From an uncultured Spartobacteria bacterium (GTDB lineage: Bacteria > Verrucomicrobiota > Verrucomicrobiia > Chthoniobacterales > UBA6821), in contig CAIZIQ010000335.1 in the NCBI GenBank assembly GCA_903933015.1, positions 1 through 36,660 on the forward strand: a stretch of DNA of 36,660 nucleotides, read 5' to 3'. Shown one piece after another: positions 1 through 8,721 of the stretch. The stretch's first letter is position 1, and every line of letters begins with the position of its first letter. A model generated the notes under the pieces. The model did not search any database. It was given only the letters and a program-made list of their open reading frames with translations, and was not told the DNA's origin. The position numbers and the translations under genes are program-made.

Positions 1-2
1 AC

Positions 3-1283
3 AAGGGTGTCCAGTACCTCCTTGATGCCGTTGTGGATTACCTACCGAGTCCAATCGATATTCCTCCAGCCAAGGGGCAGAATCCGGACAATGGTGATGA
101 CAAGTTCGCGGTCACCGATGATAACGCTCCCTTCTGCTCGCTTGCTTTCAAGCTCTGGAGTGATCCATTCGTCGGAAAGCTCGTCTTTTTCCGGGTTTAT
201 TCTGGCAAACTGAGCAAGGGCGACACGGTTCTCAATCCCCGCACCGGCAAGCGCGAGCGTATCAGCCGACTCATCCAGATTCAGGCCGACAAGCGCGAGG
301 ATATCGACACCTGCTACTCAGGTGATATCGCCGCCATCGTCGGCATCAAGAACATCACCACTGGAGACACGCTTTGCACCGAGGATGACCCGATCGCCCT
401 CGAGCCCCCCTCCTTCCCTGATCCGGTTATCTCCATGGCCATCGAGCCGAAGACAAAGGCGGACCAGGAAAAGATGGGCAACGCCCTCCAGCGCCTCTCC
501 GAAGAGGATCCGACCTTCCGTGTCTTCACGAACGAAGAGACAGGCCAGACCATCATTGCTGGAATGGGCGAGCTTCACCTGGAAATCATCCGTGACCGCA
601 TGATGCGCGAGTTCAAGGTTGAGGCTAACTCCGGCAAGCCCCAGATCGCCTATAAGGAGACCATTCTTACGGCAGCAGACGGCGAGGGTAAACTCGTTAA
701 GCAGTCCGGTGGACGCGGTCAGTACGGTCATGTCGTTATCAAGATCGCCCCGAACGAAAAGGGCAAAGGCGTTACGATCGAGAACAAGACAGTCGGCGGT
801 TCCATTCCCAAGGATTTCATCCCCGCTGTCATCAAGGGCCTCAACGAGGCTGCCCTCAATGGTGTTGTTGGCGGTTATCCAGTCATCGATGTTCATATCG
901 ATATTGTCGACGGCTCCTACCACGACGTGGATTCCAACGAAATGGCATTCAAGATGGCTGCCATCTTCGCTCTCAAGGATGGCCTCAAGAACGCCAAACC
1001 AATTCTTCTCGAGCCGATCATGAAGGTCGAAGCTGTTACTCCCGAGGAGTATCAGGGAGACATCATGGGTGATCTCAACCGCCGTCGCGGCAAGATCATG
1101 TCGATCGAGACCAAGGCGATCGTTACCAGCGTCAACGCAGAGGTGCCCCTCTCCGAGATGTTCGGCTACGCAACCTCCATCCGCTCACTCTCCAAGGGAC
1201 GTGCTTCCTACTCCATGGAGCCTTCCCACTTCGAACAGGTCCCGGCCCAGGTACTGGCCGCGGTTCTCGACCAGAAAAACTAA
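3..1283 (+). CDS. fusA: Elongation factor G, C-terminal part (5' end outside window)
   Basis: EF-G is the cytoplasmic GTPase that drives translocation of tRNA and mRNA on the ribosome. The frame is open from base 3, giving the last 426 residues; the G domain lies upstream of the window. Visible parts in order are the domain II barrel ([18 protein letters not shown]), domain III ([18 protein letters not shown]), domain IV ([14 protein letters not shown]) and domain V ([16 protein letters not shown], then DLNRRRGKI). It ends normally at TAA. rpsJ follows after 12 bases with no tuf gene between, so the str and S10 operons are joined directly. A GTG at 33 lies inside the gene and is not a start. 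The identity is secure. Confidence 0.97.
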   Translation, partial: KGVQYLLDAVVDYLPSPIDIPPAKGQNPDNGDDKFAVTDDNAPFCSLAFKLWSDPFVGKLVFFRVYSGKLSKGDTVLNPRTGKRERISRLIQIQADKREDIDTCYSGDIAAIVGIKNITTGDTLCTEDDPIALEPPSFPDPVISMAIEPKTKADQEKMGNALQRLSEEDPTFRVFTNEETGQTIIAGMGELHLEIIRDRMMREFKVEANSGKPQIAYKETILTAADGEGKLVKQSGGRGQYGHVVIKIAPNEKGKGVTIENKTVGGSIPKDFIPAVIKGLNEAALNGVVGGYPVIDVHIDIVDGSYHDVDSNEMAFKMAAIFALKDGLKNAKPILLEPIMKVEAVTPEEYQGDIMGDLNRRRGKIMSIETKAIVTSVNAEVPLSEMFGYATSIRSLSKGRASYSMEPSHFEQVPAQVLAAVLDQKN

Positions 1284-1295
1284 CCCAATAAGAAT

Positions 1296-1607
1296 ATGGC
1301 CGCAGGACAACGCATCCGCATCCGACTCAAAGGCTTCGATTTCCGCCTTCTCGATATTTCGGCTCTCGAAATCGTCGAGACCGCAAAGCGCACGGGATCG
1401 AAGGTAACCGGACCCATTCCGCTTCCGACTCGCATCGAGAAGTTCACCGTCAACCGCTCCCCGCACGTTGACAAGAAGTCGATGGACCAGTTCGAGATCC
1501 GCACCCACAAGCGTCTTCTCGACATCCTCGAACCGACAGCCAAGACCGTGGACGAGCTCCGTAAGCTCAATCTCCCAGCTGGCGTCGACATTACCATTAA
1601 GATCTGA
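1296..1607 (+). CDS. rpsJ: 30S ribosomal protein S10
   Basis: S10 is a small-subunit head protein that also binds NusB in transcription antitermination. The 103-residue product has the usual length and shows the family core: [13 protein letters not shown] at the N-terminus, [20 protein letters not shown] in the middle (the loop that binds 16S rRNA) and the conserved [13 protein letters not shown] segment. The ATG is preceded by AAGAAT with no Shine-Dalgarno motif. It is the first gene of the S10 segment, 12 bases after fusA and 28 before rplC, so it is presumably co-transcribed with fusA. Confidence 0.98.
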   Translation: MAAGQRIRIRLKGFDFRLLDISALEIVETAKRTGSKVTGPIPLPTRIEKFTVNRSPHVDKKSMDQFEIRTHKRLLDILEPTAKTVDELRKLNLPAGVDITIKI

Positions 1608-1635
1608 CCCATTTACCCACGAACCCAACCATACC

Positions 1636-2283
1636 ATGAGCATCGGCGTTCTCGGCAAAAAAATCGGCATGACCCGTGTCTACGACACCAAGGGTCGTAT
1701 CCGCCCCGTCACAGTAATCGAGGCTGGAGGCAACCGCGTTCTTCAGGTCAAGTCCAAGGACAAGGACGGCTATGCCGCCGTCCAGGTGGGCTTCGGCGAC
1801 CAGAAAGAGCATCGTATTACGAAGGCCCAGAAGGGACACTTCGCAAAGACCGGATCCTCACCCAAGCGTTTTATCCGTGAATTCCGACTCAAGGACGGCG
1901 AGACTGCTCCCGAGGCTGGCGATTGGTCAGTGACCAACTTCCAAGACGGACAGTTCATCGATGTGATTAGCACATCCAAGGGTAAGGGCTTCCAGGGTGT
2001 TGTCAGACGCTTTAAGTTCGCCGGACAGCCCGAGACGCACGGTTCCATGATGCATCGCCGTAATGGTGCGATCGGAAACCGCCTTACTCCTGGCCGTGTC
2101 TGGAAGAACATGGGTATGCCAGGTCACATGGGTGACGAGCGCATCACAACCCAGAACCTCGAGATCGTGCAGGTCCGCGAGGCTGATGGTGTCATCCTCG
2201 TAAGCGGAGCTGTCCCGGGTGCGAAGGGTACCTACGTGGTGCTCCGCCCCTCCAAGAAGAAATCAGCCAAAGCCTCCAAGTAA
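1636..2283 (+). CDS. rplC: 50S ribosomal protein L3
   Basis: L3 is an early-assembling large-subunit protein whose loop reaches toward the peptidyl transferase centre. The start at 1636 gives 215 residues beginning MSIGVLGKKIGMTRVYD, the exact family N-terminus; the open frame extends upstream to 1468 but that part overlaps rpsJ and is not L3-like. The central loop reads KGKGFQGVVRRFKF, then HGSMMHRRNGAIGNR and TPGRVWKNMGMPGHMGD, all recognisable. A Lys/Ser-rich tail (KKKSAKASK) ends the protein. The start has CC before ATG and no Shine-Dalgarno. rplD begins 3 bases after the stop. Confidence 0.97.
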   Translation: MSIGVLGKKIGMTRVYDTKGRIRPVTVIEAGGNRVLQVKSKDKDGYAAVQVGFGDQKEHRITKAQKGHFAKTGSSPKRFIREFRLKDGETAPEAGDWSVTNFQDGQFIDVISTSKGKGFQGVVRRFKFAGQPETHGSMMHRRNGAIGNRLTPGRVWKNMGMPGHMGDERITTQNLEIVQVREADGVILVSGAVPGAKGTYVVLRPSKKKSAKASK

Positions 2284-2286
2284 TCC

Positions 2287-2901
2287 ATGAGCGCCACCAT
2301 TCTCACAGCTGACGCGGCCAAAAAGGCCAAGATCGATATCATCGCCGACGGCAAGGGCACCCAGGCTGTCCATGACGTGGTCGTTGCCATGCGCGCCAAC
2401 CGCCGTAGCGGAACCGCCTCCGTCAAGACCAAGGCCACCGTGAATCTCTCCGGGAAAAAGCCTTGGAAGCAGAAAGGCACCGGTCGTGCCCGTGCAGGAT
2501 ACGCAAGTTCCCCGGTTTGGTCCGGAGGTGGCGTTGTCCACGGACCGCATCCCCGCAGCTACGCCAAGAAGACCCCGAAGGCCGTCAAGCGCCTCGCCTT
2601 CCGCAAGGCTCTCAGCGCCCGCATCCTTGCCGGTGATGTCCTTGTGGTTGATTCCTTTGAGATCAAGGAGCCTAAGACCAGTCAGTTTGTTTCTCTCATT
2701 AAGGGATTTCATGGTGGAGTTCGACGCACTCTTGTCATCTCCGCCTCCTTCAGCGAGTCCACCCTCCTTGCCGGACGCAATGTCGCCAATGACTTGCTCA
2801 TGACGGCTTCCGAGGTGAACACCGAAAACCTTCTCGCATTCGACAAGATCATCATTACCAAGGAAGCCCTTGAGGCCCTTGGCAACCGCCTCCAAGGCTA
2901 A
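2287..2901 (+). CDS. rplD: 50S ribosomal protein L4
   Basis: L4 lines part of the peptide exit tunnel; in E. coli it also represses its own operon, which cannot be judged here. The 204-residue product shows the signature tunnel loop KPWKQKGTGRARAGYASSPV followed by GGGVVHGPHPRSY, then the globular C-terminal region with DVLVVDSFEIKEPKT and the closing NTENLLAFDKIIITKEAL. Length is typical for the family. Only AAGTAATCC separates the rplC stop region from this ATG, so translation is probably coupled to rplC. Confidence 0.97.
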   Translation: MSATILTADAAKKAKIDIIADGKGTQAVHDVVVAMRANRRSGTASVKTKATVNLSGKKPWKQKGTGRARAGYASSPVWSGGGVVHGPHPRSYAKKTPKAVKRLAFRKALSARILAGDVLVVDSFEIKEPKTSQFVSLIKGFHGGVRRTLVISASFSESTLLAGRNVANDLLMTASEVNTENLLAFDKIIITKEALEALGNRLQG

Positions 2902-2906
2902 TTGCC

Positions 2907-3191
2907 ATGAAAGAAGCCCATGACATCATCAAGAGCGTCCTCGTGACGGAGAAGGCCAGCCTTCTTTCCGAAAAGCTCAACAAGTACGTCTTTCGCGTTT
3001 CAACGACCGCGAACAAGATTGAGATCAAGCACGCAATCGAGACCCTCTTCAAGAAGAAGGTTCGCTCGGTGAATACCTTGCAGGTCGAGGGAAAGAAGAA
3101 GCGCGAGCGTCGTGCTGACTTCGGCCGTCGCCCTCATTGGAAGAAAGCCATCGTGACACTCGCGGAAGGCGAGAAGATCGATATCGCCTAA
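2907..3191 (+). CDS. rplW: 50S ribosomal protein L23
   Basis: L23 sits at the tunnel exit and is the docking site for trigger factor and SRP. The 94-residue protein begins [20 protein letters not shown] and contains the conserved [20 protein letters not shown] helix-strand region, the basic extended loop ([20 protein letters not shown]) and the terminal strand [12 protein letters not shown]. The length is normal. It follows rplD by 5 bases and precedes rplB by 35, in the standard S10 order. Confidence 0.97.
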   Translation: MKEAHDIIKSVLVTEKASLLSEKLNKYVFRVSTTANKIEIKHAIETLFKKKVRSVNTLQVEGKKKRERRADFGRRPHWKKAIVTLAEGEKIDIA

Positions 3192-3226
3192 TTTCCCAAG
3201 ACGCCAAATCCAACGATTCCACGACC

Positions 3227-4066
3227 ATGGCACTCAAAACTTTCCGCCCACTCACACCGAGCCAGAGATTCAAGGCGCTCCCTTCCTTTGAGGAGATTAC
3301 CAAGAGCAAGCCCGAGAAGTCTCTTGTCGAGAGCAAGAAGCGAACCGGCGGCCGCAACAACATGGGCCGCAAGACCTCCCGTCATCGCGGCGGCGGGCAC
3401 AAGAAGAATTATCGCATTATTGATTTCAAGCGCAGTCGCCGCGATGCGATAGCTGATGTCATCGCCATTGAGTATGACCCGAATCGCAGCGCACGCCTTG
3501 CACTCATCCAGTATCCGGATGGTGAGAAGGCCTACATCCTCGCGGCAGCAGGTCTGACCGTGGGTACAAAGGTTGCCGCAGGCGAGAATGCAGAGCCCAA
3601 TGTGGGCAATGCGCTACCTCTTAAGTCGATCCCGCTTGGACTCGCCCTTCATAATGTTGAACTGACCCCCGGCAAGGGAGGACAGATCGTTCGCAGCGCG
3701 GGTTCCCAGGCGATTCTGAGCAACCGCGAGGGTGGATATGCTCTTATCAAGATGGCCTCCGGTGAACTTCGCAAGGTCAATGAAGAGTGCTATGCCACGA
3801 TCGGTCAGGTCGGAAACATCGAGCACATGAACGTTTCCAGTGGCAAGGCCGGCCGCTCCCGTTGGCTCGGCATCCGCCCTCAGACCCGCGGTATGGCGAT
3901 GAACCCGGTCGACCACCCGATGGGTGGTGGACAGGGAAAGAGCAAGGGTGGTGGCGGGCGCCATCATCCGATGAGCCCCTGGGGTCAGCTCTCCAAGGGA
4001 TTCAAGACCCGCCGCAAACACAAACAGAGCGACACGTTTATCGTTCAGCGCCGCAAAAAGAAATAA
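3227..4066 (+). CDS. rplB: 50S ribosomal protein L2
   Basis: L2 helps organise the peptidyl transferase region and subunit association. Starting at 3227 ([15 protein letters not shown]) gives 279 residues; the frame is open back to 3137 but that part overlaps rplW. Conserved elements are [20 protein letters not shown], the SH3-like barrel with [14 protein letters not shown], and the C-terminal [10 protein letters not shown] with the His corresponding to the essential H229 of E. coli L2 retained. The second His of the usual HPHGGG is Met here. A Gly/Lys-rich stretch ([21 protein letters not shown] region) follows. The start context is CGACC-ATG. Confidence 0.97.
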   Translation: MALKTFRPLTPSQRFKALPSFEEITKSKPEKSLVESKKRTGGRNNMGRKTSRHRGGGHKKNYRIIDFKRSRRDAIADVIAIEYDPNRSARLALIQYPDGEKAYILAAAGLTVGTKVAAGENAEPNVGNALPLKSIPLGLALHNVELTPGKGGQIVRSAGSQAILSNREGGYALIKMASGELRKVNEECYATIGQVGNIEHMNVSSGKAGRSRWLGIRPQTRGMAMNPVDHPMGGGQGKSKGGGGRHHPMSPWGQLSKGFKTRRKHKQSDTFIVQRRKKK

Positions 4067-4072
4067 CATACC

Positions 4073-4351
4073 ATGGCACGCTCACTCAAAAAAGGCCCAT
4101 TCGTGGAGTGGAAGCTCCTCGAGAAGATCGACAAGCTCAACGAGAGCAATACAAAAAAGCCCATCAAGACCTGGTCACGTCGTTCGACCGTCACTCCTGA
4201 CTTCGTTGGCCATACCTTCAACGTTCACAACGGACGGTCGTTCATACCCGTCTTTGTTACGGAGAATATGGTTGGTCATAAACTCGGCGAGTTTGCGCCG
4301 ACCCGTATTTTCAAGAAGCACGGCTCCCACACCGCCAAGGTTACCAAGTAA
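4073..4351 (+). CDS. rpsS: 30S ribosomal protein S19
   Basis: S19 is a head protein that contacts the A-site tRNA and bridges to the large subunit. The 92 residues begin [19 protein letters not shown] and contain the family signature [20 protein letters not shown], followed by [20 protein letters not shown]. Both length and motifs are standard. It lies 6 bases after rplB. In nearly all bacteria rplV follows directly; here a non-ribosomal gene starts 25 bases downstream. Confidence 0.98.
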   Translation: MARSLKKGPFVEWKLLEKIDKLNESNTKKPIKTWSRRSTVTPDFVGHTFNVHNGRSFIPVFVTENMVGHKLGEFAPTRIFKKHGSHTAKVTK

Positions 4352-4376
4352 ATTCTCAGTTAGAGAGACGCCACTC

Positions 4377-5126
4377 ATGTCCAATCATCGCCATCTTTCA
4401 GCTGCGACTGCCGCCGCCCTTCTTGGGTTGCCGGTTGCGGCTGCGCTTGCCCAGCAGGCGGGTAGCGGCGTTGCTGCGGGTGAGGGAACATCTTCCGTTC
4501 TGCGCGAAAGGCTTCTTATTTCCGAGGCTTCCATTAAGGCGCTCACCGAAAGCCTTGCCATCGCAAACGGCGAGGCTGAGCTTTTTAAGCGTAAGTCCGA
4601 AGATTTGAATGAGCGTGTGGAAGCTCTCGGAATTGCACCTGCCGGCAAGGAGACAGAGATTGTTCGTGACCGCCTTCTCGCTGCCGTCCGAGACCTGCGT
4701 CTTCTTCAGAAGGAAAATGACACGGTTCGCGACCACCTTGTTGCACTCAGCGAATCTGTTATGGAGATGCTCAAGACCACCGAAGGAATCGATGCCAAGT
4801 CGCGCTCCAAGGTGGAGGCAGAACTTCGCTCCGCGGCAGCCGCTTTGCACAAGTCCGATACCGCCGCGGTGAACTCCACCGGACTTACCAGTGGCACGGT
4901 CGTTGATTATAAGCCCAATCTTTCCCTCGTTGTCGCCAACCTTGGTTCCCGTCAGGGAGTGAAGACCGGCATGCCTTTCCAGGTATGGCGCGGTGACCGC
5001 GAGATTGCTTCCGTTCGTGTCGTCGATGTCCGCGACGCCATCAGCGGAGCCATTGTTCAGTCCACTGCCACACCTTCCATGAATGTGCAAGCAGGCGACA
5101 CACTCCGAATCGACACCACACGCTAA
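4377..5126 (+). CDS. Secreted coiled-coil protein with C-terminal beta domain, inserted between rpsS and rplV
   Basis: I do not recognise this as a named gene. The 249-residue product starts MSNHRHLSAATAAALLGL and has a clear export signal: a short basic N-terminus, an Ala/Leu-rich core and an ALA cleavage-type site near residue 25. Residues about 40-157 are charged and helical with heptad-like Leu spacing (RERLLISEASIKALTESLA, VRDRLLAAVRDLRLLQKEND), probably a coiled coil. Residues about 170-246 form a beta-rich module with SGTVVDYKPNLSLVVANLG, GVKTGMPFQVWRG and VQAGDTLRID, a pattern also seen in C-terminal domains of envelope proteins such as FlgT. It should act in the periplasm. It is 25 bases after rpsS and 8 before rplV, on the same strand, with codon use like its neighbours, so it is probably co-expressed with the ribosomal genes. 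The start was chosen because it gives the signal peptide; earlier starts overlap rpsS. Confidence 0.85.
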   Translation: MSNHRHLSAATAAALLGLPVAAALAQQAGSGVAAGEGTSSVLRERLLISEASIKALTESLAIANGEAELFKRKSEDLNERVEALGIAPAGKETEIVRDRLLAAVRDLRLLQKENDTVRDHLVALSESVMEMLKTTEGIDAKSRSKVEAELRSAAAALHKSDTAAVNSTGLTSGTVVDYKPNLSLVVANLGSRQGVKTGMPFQVWRGDREIASVRVVDVRDAISGAIVQSTATPSMNVQAGDTLRIDTTR

Positions 5127-5134
5127 TTCTACCC

Positions 5135-5581
5135 ATGCAAGTCATCGCCACCCACCGCTACGCGCGCATCTCCGCCTTTAAGGCCCGTGAGGTTACCCGT
5201 GAGATCCAGGGCCTTCCTGCCGTTGATGCCCTCCAGCAGCTTGCCTTCATTCCCAAGAAGGCCGCTCCCCTGATTGCCAAGACCCTCAAGAGCGCGATTG
5301 CCAATGCCGAGCATAACAATAACGTCCGCCCCGAGCTCCTTGTGATCAAGGAGGCTGTCATCGGTGAGGCGCCGACCATCAAGCGCGTCCGACCCAAGGC
5401 ACGCGGCAGCGCGGGTCCCGTCCGCAAGCGCAACAGCCACATCCGTATCGTCCTTACCGACGAGGTGCCGATCATTCGTCGCTCCGACAAGCCCAAGTCC
5501 TCCGGGAAGGGCAAGGCCAAGTCAAAGAAGCCCGAGGTTGCCGCTCCGGTAACCGAGGCACCTGCTGAACAATCCGCCTAA
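5135..5581 (+). CDS. rplV: 50S ribosomal protein L22 with C-terminal extension
   Basis: L22 lines the narrow part of the exit tunnel. The product is 148 residues against about 110 usual. The core is clear: YARISAFKAREVTREIQGLP, AAPLIAKTLKSAIANAEHNN and the tunnel hairpin region KRVRPKARGSAGPVRKRNSH ending HIRIVLTDE. After about residue 112 comes an added tail, first Lys/Ser-rich (KPKSSGKGKAKSKKPE), then Ala/Pro/Glu-rich (APVTEAPAEQSA), probably disordered. It follows the secreted coiled-coil gene by 8 bases, with TACCC before the ATG and no Shine-Dalgarno. Confidence 0.97.
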   Translation: MQVIATHRYARISAFKAREVTREIQGLPAVDALQQLAFIPKKAAPLIAKTLKSAIANAEHNNNVRPELLVIKEAVIGEAPTIKRVRPKARGSAGPVRKRNSHIRIVLTDEVPIIRRSDKPKSSGKGKAKSKKPEVAAPVTEAPAEQSA

Positions 5582-5614
5582 AACAAGCCGATCACCATCT
5601 AACGAACACCTACT

Positions 5615-6310
5615 ATGGGACAAAAAGTCAACCCCATCGGCTTCCGCCTTCCTATCACTCGCGACTGGACCTCACGCTGGTACGCCAACGAGAAGGAATT
5701 CGCCGATTTCCTTTACGCCGATCAGCAGATCCGTACTTGGCTCAAGAAGAAGCTCAAGACTGCTGCGGTTTCCCGCATCGTCATCGAGCGTGCCTGGAAC
5801 AGTGTCCGTGTCACCATTTTCACGGCCCGTCCAGGAATTGTAATCGGACGCAAGGGCTCCGAGATCGAGACGATGACCAAGAAGGTCTCCGACCTCGCCG
5901 GAGGCAAGCAGGCCAAGATCGATATCATTGAAATTAAGCAACCGGAGATCGATGCCCAGCTCGTTGCCGAGAGCGTTGCTGGACAACTCGAGCGCCGTAT
6001 CGGATTCCGACGCGCCATGAAGAAGGCAATGCAGATCGCCATGGACATGGGTGCCGATGGTATCAAGATCCGTGCCAGCGGCCGTCTCGGCGGCGCAGAA
6101 ATTGCCCGTACCGAAGTCGTTCGCGCTGGCACAATTCCTCTTCACACCCTTCGCAAAACAATTGATTACGGCTTTACTGAAGCTGATACGGTTGCCGGAA
6201 AAATCGGCGTTAAGTGCTGGATCTGCAAGAAGCCAGAGAAACTTCCCGAACCCCGCAGTGCCAGCAACCCAGGAGCCAATGCTCCAGAGACAACCGAGGC
6301 GGTTGCCTAA
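5615..6310 (+). CDS. rpsC: 30S ribosomal protein S3
   Basis: S3 forms part of the mRNA entry channel. The 231-residue protein begins [18 protein letters not shown] and contains a KH domain with the [10 protein letters not shown] loop, then [18 protein letters not shown] and the C-terminal domain with [20 protein letters not shown] and [14 protein letters not shown]. The family core ends near residue 205; the last 25 residues are a Pro/Glu/Ala-rich tail ([20 protein letters not shown]). It stands 33 bases after rplV and 34 before rplP. Confidence 0.97.
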   Translation: MGQKVNPIGFRLPITRDWTSRWYANEKEFADFLYADQQIRTWLKKKLKTAAVSRIVIERAWNSVRVTIFTARPGIVIGRKGSEIETMTKKVSDLAGGKQAKIDIIEIKQPEIDAQLVAESVAGQLERRIGFRRAMKKAMQIAMDMGADGIKIRASGRLGGAEIARTEVVRAGTIPLHTLRKTIDYGFTEADTVAGKIGVKCWICKKPEKLPEPRSASNPGANAPETTEAVA

Positions 6311-6344
6311 AACAATCAACGGAACCACTTAAAGAAGAATTGCC

Positions 6345-6764
6345 ATGCCCTTGATGCCCAAAAGAGTCAAGTACCGCAAGACCCAGCGCGGAAGCCGCAC
6401 CGGGACAGCCTCGCGGAATATTAACATCGATTTCGGTGAATTCGGTCTTCAGACGCTTGATCGTGCTTGGATTACCAATACCCAAATCGAGGCTGCACGC
6501 GTTGCCCTTACGCGCAACATGAAGCGCAAGGGCAAACTCTGGATTCGCATCTTCCCCGACAAGTCGGTCACAGCCCGTCCGCCCGAAACCCGAATGGGAA
6601 AAGGTAAGGGGCAGCCCGAATACTGGGTTGCAACCGTGCGCCCCGGAAACATTCTTTTTGAACTGGACGGAATCTCGGAAACCGTTGCCCGTGAGTCCCT
6701 GCGTCTCGCTGCCAACAAACTCCCGATCCGCACCAAGTTCGTCACCCGTCACCACGCCTCCTAA
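6345..6764 (+). CDS. rplP: 50S ribosomal protein L16
   Basis: L16 helps position tRNA in the A and P sites and is added late in assembly. The 139-residue product starts [17 protein letters not shown]; a second Met three codons on (6354) is a possible start, but the family usually has residues before MPKR. Conserved segments are [40 protein letters not shown] and [15 protein letters not shown]. Upstream bases AAAGAAGAATTGCC contain a weak purine stretch, one of few in the cluster that could act as a Shine-Dalgarno. Confidence 0.97.
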   Translation: MPLMPKRVKYRKTQRGSRTGTASRNINIDFGEFGLQTLDRAWITNTQIEAARVALTRNMKRKGKLWIRIFPDKSVTARPPETRMGKGKGQPEYWVATVRPGNILFELDGISETVARESLRLAANKLPIRTKFVTRHHAS

Positions 6765-6791
6765 ACAAGGCTGACGATCCAGGAACCAAAT

Positions 6792-6995
6792 ATGACTCTT
6801 GACGAAATCCGCGAATTAACGCCTACTGAGCTCTCTTCCCGTAAAAAGGAATTGCGCCAGGAGATCTTCCATCTCCGTTTGCAGCAGCAGGCAGGACAGC
6901 TTGAAAAGCCCCATCTGCTTCGCACTCTGCGCCGCGAGATTGCCAGGCTTGAAACAGTGCTGACGGCGAAAACCAAGGCAACCAAGGCGCTCTAA
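6792..6995 (+). CDS. rpmC: 50S ribosomal protein L29
   Basis: L29 is a small two-helix protein near the tunnel exit beside L23. The 67 residues match the family throughout: LDEIRELTPTELSSRKKELR, then EIFHLRLQQQAGQLEKPHLL and RREIARLETVLTAK. The length is normal. CCAGGAACCAAAT precedes the ATG. It lies 27 bases after rplP and 21 before rpsQ, the standard order. Confidence 0.95.
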   Translation: MTLDEIRELTPTELSSRKKELRQEIFHLRLQQQAGQLEKPHLLRTLRREIARLETVLTAKTKATKAL

Positions 6996-7016
6996 GCACA
7001 ATAGGCCACCGCACCG

Positions 7017-7304
7017 ATGAACGACACCGCTACTACTTCTAACAAGACTGCCGACGAGAGCCGCTCCTTGCGCAAGACCCGCGTCGGGGAGGTTATTTCC
7101 GACAAGATGGACAAGACCATCGTCGTGAAGACCATCACCCGCGTCCCTCACCCCCTCTTTGGCAAGATCGTCAAGCAGGTGAAGAAATTTCACGTCCACG
7201 ACGAGAAGAACGAGGCCAAGGTCGGAGACCGTGTTTCCATCATGGAGACGCGCCCTCTCAGCCGCCTCAAGCGCTGGCGCCTCGTCGAGGTGATCCGCCA
7301 CTAA
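7017..7304 (+). CDS. rpsQ: 30S ribosomal protein S17
   Basis: S17 is a primary 16S rRNA-binding OB-fold protein. The 95-residue product carries the family core from residue 18 on: [40 protein letters not shown] and the end [20 protein letters not shown]. The first 17 residues ([17 protein letters not shown]) are polar and longer than in most homologues, again a low-complexity addition. No Shine-Dalgarno is visible (CACCGCACCG before ATG). Confidence 0.96.
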   Translation: MNDTATTSNKTADESRSLRKTRVGEVISDKMDKTIVVKTITRVPHPLFGKIVKQVKKFHVHDEKNEAKVGDRVSIMETRPLSRLKRWRLVEVIRH

Positions 7305-7331
7305 GACCCCAACTTTTAGGAACCATCTACC

Positions 7332-7697
7332 ATGATCCAGATTCGCTCCCGCCTCGACGTCGCCGATAACACCGGCGCACGCATGGCCACCATGATTGGT
7401 GTCATCGGCAAGCGCACCCTCGTTGCTCGCGTCGGCGATGTCATCACCGCCAACGTCAAGGAAGCCGCTACCGGCGGCACCGTCAAGAAAGGTGATGTTG
7501 TCCGTGCCGTCGTCGTCCGCACCCGACAGCCCGTTCGACGTGAGGACGGTTCCTACCTCCGCTTTGATAACAATGCCATTGTCATTATTGACAAGGATCT
7601 CAATCCCCGCGGCACCCGTATCTTTGGTCCCGTGGCCCGCGAACTCCGCGAGAAGAACTTCATGAAGATCGTCTCGCTGGCTCCCGAGGTTCTCTAA
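7332..7697 (+). CDS. rplN: 50S ribosomal protein L14
   Basis: L14 forms part of the subunit interface and is the docking site of the silencing factor RsfS. The 121 residues match the family at normal length: [59 protein letters not shown], then [20 protein letters not shown] and [36 protein letters not shown] precedes the ATG, a possible weak Shine-Dalgarno. It opens the spc segment of the cluster. Confidence 0.98.
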   Translation: MIQIRSRLDVADNTGARMATMIGVIGKRTLVARVGDVITANVKEAATGGTVKKGDVVRAVVVRTRQPVRREDGSYLRFDNNAIVIIDKDLNPRGTRIFGPVARELREKNFMKIVSLAPEVL

Positions 7698-7712
7698 TAC
7701 CTTTTTAAGACA

Positions 7713-8066
7713 ATGCCCGCACTTCAGCTCATCAAAACTCACGTCCACGCCGGCGATACTGTCCGGGTCATTTCCGGAAACCACCGTGGTTCCGAAGGGA
7801 AGGTCCTTCAGGTTATCCGCGCCAAGAACCAAGTCGTCATCGAGGGTGTGCGCATGATCAAGAAGCACGTCCGACGCTCCCAGGAACAGCCCAACGGTGC
7901 TATCATCGAGCGCGAAGGCCCCCTTCATATTTCTAACGTCAAGCTGATCGTCAAGGGAACCCGTGAGGGAGCCTCTTCCAAGGCAAAGGCCGATAACACT
8001 ACCAAGGCACCCAAAGCAAAGAAGGCCGCAAAGCCAAAGGCTGAAAAAGCTCCCAAGGCTGAGTAA
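7713..8066 (+). CDS. rplX: 50S ribosomal protein L24 with basic tail
   Basis: L24 initiates large-subunit assembly through a KOW motif. The 117-residue product shows the KOW region HAGDTVRVISGNHRGSEGKV, then AKNQVVIEGVRMIKKHVRRS, EQPNGAIIEREGPLHISNVK and LIVKG. From about residue 84 to the end there is a Lys/Ala-rich low-complexity tail (KAPKAKKAAKPKAEKAPKAE) in place of the usual short C-terminus with its conserved Arg residues. It lies 15 bases after rplN and 44 before rplE. Confidence 0.96.
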   Translation: MPALQLIKTHVHAGDTVRVISGNHRGSEGKVLQVIRAKNQVVIEGVRMIKKHVRRSQEQPNGAIIEREGPLHISNVKLIVKGTREGASSKAKADNTTKAPKAKKAAKPKAEKAPKAE

Positions 8067-8110
8067 TTCAGCAAGGCCCCAATAAACCAACGACCAAAGG
8101 ATACAGAGAC

Positions 8111-8713
8111 ATGTCACTGCCCATTGCCGAACTTCAGAACGAGTACACCACCCGCATTATCCCAGCACTCAAGGAGAAGCGCGGATATAAGAACGTACAC
8201 CAGGTCCCCCGCCTCGTGAAGGTGGTCATCAACACTTCCATCGCTTCCGCTCCCGATGTCAAGGCAGCCCTTGAAATTGCCAAGGATGAGCTTGAGCTCA
8301 TTACCGGCCAGAAGCCCATCGAGACCATCGCCAAGAAGGCTATCTCGAACTTCAAGCTCCGTGCCGGCCAAGCCATCGGTGCCAAGGTAACCCTGCGCGG
8401 ACGACTCATGTACGAGTTTCTGGAGCGCCTCATTAAGATGTCGCTTCCCCGCATCCGCGATTTCCGGGGTGTCTCTAATCGTGCTTTTGACGGCAACGGC
8501 AACTACACCCTCGGTGTCGCCGATCAGTCAATTTTTCCCGAGGTTGAGCTTGATAAGATCAAGCGCAATATCGGTTTTGACATCACCATTGTCACATCCG
8601 CCACTAGCAATGACGAAGCCCGAGCGCTTCTAACCGAACTCGGAATGCCTTTTGCCGGCCGCAATGCCAAGAAGGTCGAGAAAGCCGAAACCACAGAAGT
8701 CGCCGCTGCCTAA
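8111..8713 (+). CDS. rplE: 50S ribosomal protein L5
   Basis: L5 binds 5S rRNA and makes a bridge to S13. The 200-residue product contains the conserved YKNVHQVPRLVKVVINTSIA, LITGQKPIETIAKKAISNFK, GAKVTLRGRLMYEFLERLI, PRIRDFRGVSNRAFDGNGNY and the C-terminal FDITIVTSATSNDEARALLT. The core ends near residue 180; about 20 added residues (KKVEKAETTEVAAA) form an acidic/Ala tail. An AAAGGAT stretch lies about 11 bases before the ATG. rpsN, which normally follows, is absent: rpsH starts 8 bases after the stop. Confidence 0.98.
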   Translation: MSLPIAELQNEYTTRIIPALKEKRGYKNVHQVPRLVKVVINTSIASAPDVKAALEIAKDELELITGQKPIETIAKKAISNFKLRAGQAIGAKVTLRGRLMYEFLERLIKMSLPRIRDFRGVSNRAFDGNGNYTLGVADQSIFPEVELDKIKRNIGFDITIVTSATSNDEARALLTELGMPFAGRNAKKVEKAETTEVAAA

Positions 8714-8721
8714 TAATTTTC

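Noticed and set aside
6816-8117. 433-codon open frame on the - strand
   Set aside because: It lies opposite rpmC, rpsQ, rplN and rplX, whose products are certain; the antisense frame is a by-product of their codon bias and shows no known motif.
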